This document shows positions 40,876 to 47,916 of a stretch of 64,000 nt of DNA, in pieces (positions within the stretch are counted from its first letter, which is position 1; every line of letters begins with the position of its first letter). Source of the DNA: Candidatus Rhodoferax mariagerensis (GTDB lineage: Bacteria; Pseudomonadota; Gammaproteobacteria; Burkholderiales; Burkholderiaceae_C); assembly GCA_016719055.1 (NCBI GenBank), contig JADKAW010000048.1, positions 28,717 through 92,716 of the forward strand, written 5' to 3'. The position numbers and the translations under genes were made by a program. The notes beneath the pieces were generated by a model that saw nothing but the letters and a program-made list of their open reading frames with translations, was not told the origin of the DNA and made no database searches.

Positions 40876-43110
40876 TTACGACCTGCAGGGCGTGTGTGCC
40901 TTCAGAAATTCATTTAGTGCATCAAGCCGCAGTGGTCGGCTGTATAGGTAACCCTGGTAGGCATGGCAGCCATGTTTTTGGAGAAACAGGCGCTGCGCCT
41001 CAGTTTCGACCCCCTCGGCAATCACCTGCATCGACAGCTCACGGCCCAGTGTGATGATGGTGCGGGCAATCGTCTCATCACTGTTTTTGCCGGGCAGATT
41101 GGCGACAAACGACTGGTCAATCTTGAGTTGATCAATTGGCAGGCGAGCCAGATAGGACAGCGATGAATAGCCGGTGCCAAAATCGTCCATGGAAAAACGG
41201 ATTCCCATTTTCTTGATCGCCGTCATCTTGACAATCGCGTCCTCAACGTTCTCCAGCACCACACTTTCGGTCAATTCGAGTTTCAGACACGACGGGTTGG
41301 CTGCACTGTCGTTGAGCACGGCCTGGACCTGCGCAACAAAACCAGCCTGCTGAAATTGGCGTGCACTGACATTCACCGCAATCTGCCTGCCAACGTGAAG
41401 CGCATTGTTTTCCCAGGTCTTGAGCACGGAGCAGGCGGTTTGCAGCACCCACAGCCCAATCGGCAGGATCAAGCCGGTCTCTTCTGCCAGCCCGATAAAT
41501 TCGGCTGGTGGCACCAGGCCGCGCTGCGGATGCTGCCAGCGCAGTAGGGCCTCAACACCCACGACCCGGCTCTGGGCATCGACTTGCGGCTGGTAAAAAA
41601 GCAACAACTGCCCGTTGTTGATAGCCCCGCTGAGTTCGGCTTCCAGGGTGCTGCGGGTGTCAAGCGCCGCCTGCATCGCCGGGTCAAAGAAGCGCAAACT
41701 GTTGCGCCCGGCGCTCTTGGCTTCATAAAGTGCCAGATCGGCCCGCTTGAACAGATCTTCGACCGTATCTTGTGCATGAAACAGCCCGACCCCAATGCTC
41801 AGCCGGCAATGGTATTCATGGCCATGAAGGTCAAAAGGCGTGTCAATTGCCAAGCGCAGCTTGTCGCCAAGATGACGCGCAAGTGCCGCTGCCTCATGCA
41901 GCCCGGTGCCCAAGTCTTCCAGCAACACGACAAATTCGTCGCCACCCAGGCGTGCCACCGTGTCGCCTTCGCGCACCACCATGCGCAGGCGCTGTGCCAC
42001 CAGGGTCAGCAGCAGGTCACCCACATCATGGCCACGGGTGTCGTTGAGCGCCTTGAAATTGTCGAGGTCGATGAAGAACATCGCACCGTAAAGCCTGCTG
42101 CGCGCTGTCGCGGCCACCGCTTGCCCCAAGCGATCGTAGAGCAGGCGACGGTTTGGCAATTGGGTCAGCAAATCGTAATAGGCCAGGCGGTGAATTTCTG
42201 CCTCTGCGACTTTGCTGGCGGTGATGTCGTAGAAATTCCCGACAAAATGGGTGATGCCCAGCTCAGGCGTGACGATGGCGGTGATGCTGAGCATCTCGGC
42301 GTAAATATCGCCGTTTTTGCGCTTGTTCCATATTTCCCCCTGCCAGCCGCCTTTGTTCAGCAGCGAATCCCACATCTGGCGATAAAACAGCGGGTCTTGC
42401 CGCCCCGATTTGAGCAGGGAGGGGGTTTGACCGACAGCCTCCTCGGCGCTGAACCCGGTCAGCCGGGTAAAGGCCGAATTGATCCGTTCGATAACCCCTT
42501 GCGGGTTGGTGATGAGGATGCCGTTTTGCGTCTCGAAGGCCACTGCCGATACACGCAGTTGCTCTTCGGCCAACACCTGTGCTATCACATCGGTTCCGAA
42601 CAAAAACAGGCGCGTCAGTCGACCCTCCCCGTCGCGTACATGGGCAGAATTCCAGGCGATGGTTTTTTGCCGCCGGTCATGGCAACGCATGCCGGTTCGG
42701 TACATGCTCAATTCACCACCTTGCAAAAACAGCTCGCGCAGCCCCGCAAGAGACTTCGATGCCCCAAGCGGCAACAGCAGATCAAACCAATCCCTGCCGG
42801 TCAGTTCCATTGCTGAAAAGCCGCAAATGGACGTGATGGCGTCGTTGAGGTAAATGATTTCACCGTTGGGGCTCAGCTCTGCCACCAGGGCGCTCATCCG
42901 GTTGATCAAATGGCGGTAGCGTGCTTCGGACTGGGTGACGGCAGCGCGAGCGCCACCCATCAGCACCGGTCCCTCGGCGGTCACCAGGGCATCAACTCCC
43001 TCACTGGCCAGGTCATCCAGGGCGGCGTTGATGGCGCTCAACTTTTGCTGCACACCAGCGGCGATCCCTGCCTGGCCAACTACCCGAACCGGCACCGCGC
43101 CTTCAATCAT
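40876..43110 (-). CDS. PAS-PAS-GGDEF-EAL c-di-GMP enzyme
   Basis: This cytoplasmic 744-residue protein has an N-terminal region of about 60 residues and two PAS domains (about 62-185 and 190-305). A GGDEF domain (about 310-470) has an intact RLGGDEFVVLLED active site and an inhibitory RxxD site five residues upstream (REGD). An EAL domain (about 480-740) is also intact: EALLRW, ELTES, MDDFGTGYSS, KIDQSF and IAEGVET. Both synthesis and hydrolysis are possible. The ATG at 43110 has GAGG 5 nt upstream and overlaps the kaiB stop by 8 bp, so it is translationally coupled to the Kai module and is the last gene of the chemosensory operon. Confidence 0.93.
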   Translation of the reverse strand: MIEGAVPVRVVGQAGIAAGVQQKLSAINAALDDLASEGVDALVTAEGPVLMGGARAAVTQSEARYRHLINRMSALVAELSPNGEIIYLNDAITSICGFSAMELTGRDWFDLLLPLGASKSLAGLRELFLQGGELSMYRTGMRCHDRRQKTIAWNSAHVRDGEGRLTRLFLFGTDVIAQVLAEEQLRVSAVAFETQNGILITNPQGVIERINSAFTRLTGFSAEEAVGQTPSLLKSGRQDPLFYRQMWDSLLNKGGWQGEIWNKRKNGDIYAEMLSITAIVTPELGITHFVGNFYDITASKVAEAEIHRLAYYDLLTQLPNRRLLYDRLGQAVAATARSRLYGAMFFIDLDNFKALNDTRGHDVGDLLLTLVAQRLRMVVREGDTVARLGGDEFVVLLEDLGTGLHEAAALARHLGDKLRLAIDTPFDLHGHEYHCRLSIGVGLFHAQDTVEDLFKRADLALYEAKSAGRNSLRFFDPAMQAALDTRSTLEAELSGAINNGQLLLFYQPQVDAQSRVVGVEALLRWQHPQRGLVPPAEFIGLAEETGLILPIGLWVLQTACSVLKTWENNALHVGRQIAVNVSARQFQQAGFVAQVQAVLNDSAANPSCLKLELTESVVLENVEDAIVKMTAIKKMGIRFSMDDFGTGYSSLSYLARLPIDQLKIDQSFVANLPGKNSDETIARTIITLGRELSMQVIAEGVETEAQRLFLQKHGCHAYQGYLYSRPLRLDALNEFLKAHTPCRS

Positions 43111-43420
43111 GATCCTCAGCCCCAAAGCTGAGCGCAGTCAAAACCTGCCCGGTATTGCTCAGATTTCCGATGATCTGCAGCGCTGGCGTTGGGGCGACAC
43201 GCACCACCATGGGGGTCACGATGACCCCTTCAGCCCAGGCTCGCTCGGGCGAGAGCAGTACATCCACCACGTCAATGTGGTACTTGTCAGCATAGTGCGC
43301 CTGGCAAAGCGTATGCAAGTTGCGCAGCGCCAGCATGGAGTTGGGCGCTTCACCTGCCACATAAAGCCGAAACACAAATGCCGCAACGTCGGCGTGCTTG
43401 AGATGTGAAACTGTTGCCAT
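43103..43420 (-). CDS. kaiB: KaiB-family circadian clock protein
   Basis: This 105-residue protein has a thioredoxin-like fold and matches the KaiB family: FVFRLYVAGEAPNSMLALRN, then LHTLC and HIDVVDVLLSPERAWAEGVI, then VTPMVVRVAP with the cis-proline-like TP that is typical of KaiB, and ALQIIGNLSN. In cyanobacteria KaiB changes fold, binds the CI ring of KaiC and resets its phosphorylation. Here it follows kaiC by 24 bp, and no kaiA is present anywhere in the window. Length agrees with S. elongatus KaiB (102). A role in timing or stress is unproven in proteobacteria. Confidence 0.93.
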   Translation of the reverse strand: MATVSHLKHADVAAFVFRLYVAGEAPNSMLALRNLHTLCQAHYADKYHIDVVDVLLSPERAWAEGVIVTPMVVRVAPTPALQIIGNLSNTGQVLTALSFGAEDHD

Positions 43421-43444
43421 GGTGGGTTTGCCGCGCTGCTTTGC

Positions 43445-45215
43445 TCAAGGGGCAGCCGAAGGCTTTTGATCGTCGCCACTGCGCAGATGCCACAAAGCTT
43501 CGCGTGTCTGGTCGACTGCCTGGAGCCGGCTGGCCTCGGATGCCAGAAACAGCTCAAGCTCGCCACTTTTGACGGCCATTTCACGCTGCAAGACCGCAAT
43601 GCGGGCATTGACCTCGGCACGCGCCAACTCCAGTTCGCGGCGTTTGTTGGCCACCATGGCCTGCAGCTTGTCCTCGGCGACCCGCTCTGCAGTCTCTTTT
43701 TGCCAGCGTGCGGTGCCCATCAAAACCTCGCCACCGGCTTGATAGACATCGGCCAACGTGATGCCGCCGGCGTCGAGGATCAGTTCGCGAACCTGGTTGG
43801 AATGCCCGGTGCCACGCGATTTGATGATGGTCAGCGCCCGGTTGCGTTCACCGGCCAGCACGGCATAACTGATATGAATCCAGGTGTCGGCAACAGTCGA
43901 AACCTGGATGCTGCTGCCCTCGTCAAGTGCATTGGTACCACTGAGCAGGCTGGTACACAGCAGGGTGACCCCTGCGGCCTTGGTCAGCTCCAGCAATTGT
44001 TCGGGCAGGCGCCGCTGACCGGCATCGGCATCGATGTTGAGGATAGCGGACAGAGGGTCGATGACAAAACATCGCGGCTGCTGCGCTTCGAGCAGCTTGC
44101 GCAGGGCACCAATGTGCTCCTCGGCGCCGGTCTGACTGCTGCGGATCGACTCAATGCGCAGCAAGCCGCTGTCAACATGCGGCCCAAGATCAATACCGAC
44201 CGAGCGCAGGTTGCGCACAATCTCCTGCGCCGGCTCGTCATAACCAACCATTAATGCAGGTTCACCACGCTGACAGGCCGCGAGGATGAAGGCCCCTGCC
44301 AAGGTGGTCTTGGCCGTGCCGGGTGCCCCGCTGAGAAGAATTGCCGAGCCGCGGTAATAACCACCGCAGAGCATGCTGTCAAGTCGGGCCACGCCTGACG
44401 AGATGCGCTCGGTGCTGGCCACCGGCAACGCTGGGGCCTGCGGAAACGACATCACCTCGGCTCCCGTGTCGCCCAGCGACAAGGCAACTTCGCCGGCATA
44501 AAAGCCCGAGCCGCGGTATTTGACAATGCGCAAGGTGCGCAGCGCCACCCGGTTATCCTGGTCGTGGCGCAGAAAGATCACGCAATCGACCAGGTACTGC
44601 ATGAAATCCTGGTAGTTGAGGCTGGACTGAGCCGAATCCCGGCTCTTGCAGGTGATGATGCCGGTCAAGCCGCCTGACACCAGCCAGTCATTGAGCCGAA
44701 ACAGTTCGCGCCGTTCGGCTTGCGGGTTGTCGAGCAACGTCAACAGCACGTCGATCGAGTCAAACACAATGCGCCGGGCACCCATCTGCTCGGCCTTGAT
44801 TTTCAGCCCAGCCAGCAGGCTCGAAAGGTCAAACTCACCAGCACAAACCACGTCAGGCCGGGGCTTTGCATCGAGAAAAAACAAGTCCTTTTTTTCCAGT
44901 TCGGGGAGGTTCCAGCCAAAACTGGCCGCATTTGCCACGATGCGACTGGAATCTTCCTCAAATGCCACAAAAATGCCGGGCTCACCGGTCGCTGCGGCCT
45001 TTACCAGGGTTTGCAAGGCCAGCACGGTTTTGCCGCAACCCGGGCCACCGGCCAGCAAGGTGGCACGCCCGCGCGGCAAGCCACCCCGGGTAATGTCATC
45101 AAGTCCGCGAATATGGGTGGCTGCCTTGCGGATCCCTGGCTTGCGCCGGGTTCGCGTCCGGTGTTTGGGTAGGCGCTGGTGTTGCGCAACAGGCGTCAGG
45201 TGAAACCGGTGTCAT
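43445..45215 (-). CDS. kaiC: KaiC-family double RecA ATPase (frame break near the N terminus)
   Basis: KaiC-like autokinase/ATPase. CI has Walker A GGPGCGKTVLAL and the paired glutamates in VAFEEDS; CII has GAPGTAKTTLAG. The segment VSTVADTW aligns with the phosphorylated Ser431-Thr432 of S. elongatus KaiC, and both residues are kept. A charged coiled coil (last about 80 residues) replaces the KaiA-binding tail. The body frame has no ATG/GTG/TTG before TTG 45079, which would cut off the conserved THIRGLDDITRGG. The ATG at 45215, with AGAAGGAGG before it, is in another frame. Removing one base of the CCC at 45134-45136 joins them. This is either a sequencing error or a true frameshift. Confidence 0.88.
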
Positions 45216-45992
45216 GGTCAGCCTCCTTCTGGCGTACAACCAGAATTTATCAATCAGCAAGGCTGCTGCCGCGAAATCGGCCGCGGCACGACTGCCCGGC
45301 GCATGCACGCGCACCGGCTTTCCTACCGCAAAGGCCTCTGCCACCTTGATGTCGTTGCGAATGCCCGGCAACAGGCGCGCTGCGCCAAACTGGTGCGACA
45401 GGCTGGCGTTGACCTCGCGGTGCTGACCAATGCGCAGGTCCACCATCACCGGCAAAAAGCCCAGCACCTTGAGCTGCTCGTTCAAGCCCCGGCTGGCCAC
45501 CCTAAACAGCAGCCGCGCCAGTTGCCGCACCCCTTCGCCAGACAGGTAATGCGGCACAAACGGCACCAGCACCCGGTCGGCGGCGCACAGCGCGTTGATC
45601 AGCAGGCCGTCGAGTGAAGGCGGGGTGTCAAGCACGACGGTGTCGTAGTCTGCCAGCAAGCCCTCGGCGACCAGGGCCTGGCGCAGCATGGCCTCGTTGC
45701 CGCCGACGCCGCCATGCTCAAACAACGGGTCGGCCGGGATCAAATGCAGCCCCGGCCAGCTTGATGCCACAACCGCCTGGCGCAAGTCATGGCGGCCAGC
45801 CAGAAAACCATGCACCGTGGGCATGTCGCGTTGCGGCTTGACACCCAATCCCACGGCGCAATGGCCCTGGGTATCAAGGTCCACCAGCAGCACGCGCTGA
45901 CCCTGTGCTGCCAGTTCAGCGGCCACATTCACCGCAGTGGATGATTTGCCAGAGCCGCCCTTGCGGTTGCTGATAACCAGGGTGCGTGCCAT
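45099..45992 (-). CDS. ParA-family ATPase of a chemosensory operon
   Basis: This is a 297-residue deviant-Walker ATPase. It contains KGGSGKSSTAVNVA (signature Lys and Walker Lys), VLLVDLDTQGH (switch I/Walker A') and TVVLDTPPSLDGLLI (Walker B). ParA relatives in chemotaxis operons (ParC, PpfA) position receptor arrays at the pole or on the nucleoid, and the gene sits between an MCP and kaiC. The start is taken as ATG 45992; TTG 46001 is possible. The last 38 codons overlap the kaiC leader in the same frame as the kaiC ATG, with no stop before it. If the kaiC frame break is a sequencing error, ParA would therefore run into KaiC as a fusion. Confidence 0.9.
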   Translation of the reverse strand: MARTLVISNRKGGSGKSSTAVNVAAELAAQGQRVLLVDLDTQGHCAVGLGVKPQRDMPTVHGFLAGRHDLRQAVVASSWPGLHLIPADPLFEHGGVGGNEAMLRQALVAEGLLADYDTVVLDTPPSLDGLLINALCAADRVLVPFVPHYLSGEGVRQLARLLFRVASRGLNEQLKVLGFLPVMVDLRIGQHREVNASLSHQFGAARLLPGIRNDIKVAEAFAVGKPVRVHAPGSRAAADFAAAALLIDKFWLYARRRLTMTPVSPDACCATPAPTQTPDANPAQARDPQGSHPYSRT

Positions 45993-45997
45993 GGCGC

Positions 45998-47239
45998 TCA
46001 AAACAGCTCGATATTGGGACGCGCATCGGCCGATGGCGTCGTCTTGCCGACCACATCGTGATGCGTATCGCGCTGGCTTTGCATCACATAGCTGGACATC
46101 TGATCATCTAGACGCTGTCGCAGCGTGACCATGGTTTGCGGGTCCCAGGGTTTGTCGATCAGTTGGTCGGCCAGGCTTTGCAGATGGTCGTTGAGCTCTT
46201 CCTGTGCCTTTTGCACCTGCTCAACTCGCTGGCGAATCACGTCCTGAAACTGGATTTGCCCCAGTGCCTCTGACAAGCCCAGCACGATATCCTGATGCCC
46301 GGCCTTCACCCCTTCTATGATCTCCAGCAAGTGTTGAGATGCGGCCGCAAAACGGTGCTGCATGCCATCCACATCAGCGATCACCTTGCGCATACTGCCA
46401 GTGGCTGAATTGCGTTCTTCCACCTCGGTGGCGTTGTGCATTTCCTCATCAATACCCTCTGTCGCGGTTTTTATCTTGAGTGAAATGCTCACCGCAGCCC
46501 CAGCGGTGCGATTCGACAGCTCACGAATTTCTGCTGCCAGCACAGCAAAGCCACGCCCGGCATCGCCCGCGCGAGCCGCCTCCACCGCCGCATTGATGGC
46601 CAGGATATTGGTTTGCTTGGCCACCTGTGAAATGTCGGCCACCAGCGCGGTCAAGCCCTTGATTTCTTGCAGGCGCTTGATACGCCCGAGGTTGATCTCG
46701 ACATCTTGCTGCTGTTTGTCGACAAACATTTGCAGAATCAGCCCCAATTGCTTGTCTACCATGACCTTGTCGCGCAGGGCAGTAGCCAGTTCGGTACCGC
46801 TTTCTTCTGACGCATTGATGCGCTGCAATTGGTGTTGCGAAACCTGGTGAATGGTGTTGAGCGAGTTGATCAAGCCCATGACACCGTGCTCGGTTTCCTT
46901 GACCGCACCATCTAACTGCTTGCTCATCACTTCCAGATAAGGTGCCACCTCGCGCACCTCGGTCACCACTTGCTCACGCGGCATGTGTTTGGTCAGCATC
47001 AACCATTCGTCGTCAAAAGTCTTCTTTTTGGCCAGCCATTTGAACAGCAATGTCAAGAGTGACGAACCACCAAATGCCACACACAGGACGACCGCCATTT
47101 CCACGCGCAAATCGACATGCAAAGAGGGCATAAATTCTTCGTGTGCCCAGGGTGCCAGCCAAAGCATTAAAGTCGATGTCACAGCAATGCCAACCAGACC
47201 AAATACAGAAGGAAAGGGTTTGGGTTGTGACTTCAACAT
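45998..47239 (-). CDS. Membrane methyl-accepting chemotaxis-type protein without sensor domain
   Basis: This 413-residue receptor-like protein has two membrane helices close together (about 9-28 and 43-65), with only some 15 residues between them and hence no periplasmic ligand domain. The cytoplasmic signalling module has the tip sequence QTNILAINAAVEAARAGDAG followed by RGFAVLAAEIRELSNRTA. The C-terminal segment GQIQFQDVIRQRVEQVQ is found in a group of such proteins. The start is ATG 47239, with GGAG about 7 nt upstream. It follows the CheY-like gene and precedes parA (the parA ATG lies 5 bp after its stop). Input probably comes from the membrane, from other receptors, or through partners. 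Confidence 0.9.
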   Translation of the reverse strand: MLKSQPKPFPSVFGLVGIAVTSTLMLWLAPWAHEEFMPSLHVDLRVEMAVVLCVAFGGSSLLTLLFKWLAKKKTFDDEWLMLTKHMPREQVVTEVREVAPYLEVMSKQLDGAVKETEHGVMGLINSLNTIHQVSQHQLQRINASEESGTELATALRDKVMVDKQLGLILQMFVDKQQQDVEINLGRIKRLQEIKGLTALVADISQVAKQTNILAINAAVEAARAGDAGRGFAVLAAEIRELSNRTAGAAVSISLKIKTATEGIDEEMHNATEVEERNSATGSMRKVIADVDGMQHRFAAASQHLLEIIEGVKAGHQDIVLGLSEALGQIQFQDVIRQRVEQVQKAQEELNDHLQSLADQLIDKPWDPQTMVTLRQRLDDQMSSYVMQSQRDTHHDVVGKTTPSADARPNIELF

Positions 47240-47275
47240 CACTGTCTCCAAAACAAATTCAGGCGACCCACCCAG

Positions 47276-47653
47276 TCATGCACCCGGTACCACCTGCTTG
47301 ATGACCTTGACCAGATCCACCCCCGACACCGGCTTGACCAGCCAGCCGGTGGCGCCGAGTTTTTTGCCCTCGTCGCGCTTCTTGGAGTCGCTCTCGGTGG
47401 TCAGCGTCAAAATCGGTACAAATCGGTAACCCGGCAGTGCCTTGACGTTCTTGATCAGGTCAAGCCCGCCCATGTTGGGCATGTTGATGTCGGTGATGAT
47501 CAGGTCGGGTTTCAGCCCGGCCTTGAGCTTGATCATGGCCTGCACACCATCACTGGCGGTTTGAACGGTAAATCCGTTCATCTCCAGGCTTGATTTGACG
47601 CTCAGCGTCATCGTGGCCGAGTCGTCCACAATCAAAATCGTTTTCTTAGCCAT
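47276..47653 (-). CDS. CheY-like single-domain response regulator
   Basis: This 125-residue receiver alone has Asp10-Asp11 in ILIVDDS, phospho-acceptor Asp55 in LIITDINMPN, the switch Thr in ILTLTTES and Lys in WLVKPVSG. No output domain is present, so it acts by binding a partner such as a motor or another protein. It lies between the STAS gene and the membrane MCP gene in the che operon. It is close to CheY proteins of alternative chemosensory systems (Pil-Chp-like), and whether its partner is the flagellar motor cannot be told. Confidence 0.92.
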   Translation of the reverse strand: MAKKTILIVDDSATMTLSVKSSLEMNGFTVQTASDGVQAMIKLKAGLKPDLIITDINMPNMGGLDLIKNVKALPGYRFVPILTLTTESDSKKRDEGKKLGATGWLVKPVSGVDLVKVIKQVVPGA

Positions 47654-47673
47654 ACAGGTGCCTTTGTTTCAAA

Positions 47674-47916
47674 CTATTGAACGTCCACCAGCGCAGGCTT
47701 GAGCCAGTCACTCAGCGCAGCGTCACGCGGCCAGGCGCAGACTGACACGCCCGCGGCCATCAGCACCTGGATATTGGCCGGGTGCAAGTGCGTGCAGGCC
47801 GATAAGTCCACCTTCGCGTTCGGTTTGCCTTGCAGCCACTCCAGCAGTTTTTCTGCGTCTTCAACGCCCACCGCGTCGCTCAACAACGCCGTCTTCTTGC
47901 GAAATTCCAGACCCAT
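47674..47916 (-). CDS. Small STAS-like protein
   Basis: This 80-residue protein has the alternation of a STAS domain (AKVDLSACTHLHPANIQVLM for the central strand-helix, preceded by DAEKLLEWLQ). The usual phosphorylatable serine at the DLS-x position is present as Ser53 or so in KVDLSACTHLH. STAS proteins relay signals by binding partners. Its ATG overlaps the cheA stop (TGATG), so it is translated with the kinase. Short, unnamed members occur in chemosensory operons of beta-proteobacteria, and their role is not established. Confidence 0.65.
   Translation of the reverse strand: MGLEFRKKTALLSDAVGVEDAEKLLEWLQGKPNAKVDLSACTHLHPANIQVLMAAGVSVCAWPRDAALSDWLKPALVDVQ

Noticed and set aside
41584..42816. 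410-codon plus-strand ORF opposite the PAS-GGDEF-EAL gene
   Set aside because: The minus strand carries intact GGDEF and EAL motifs; the plus frame shows no domain.
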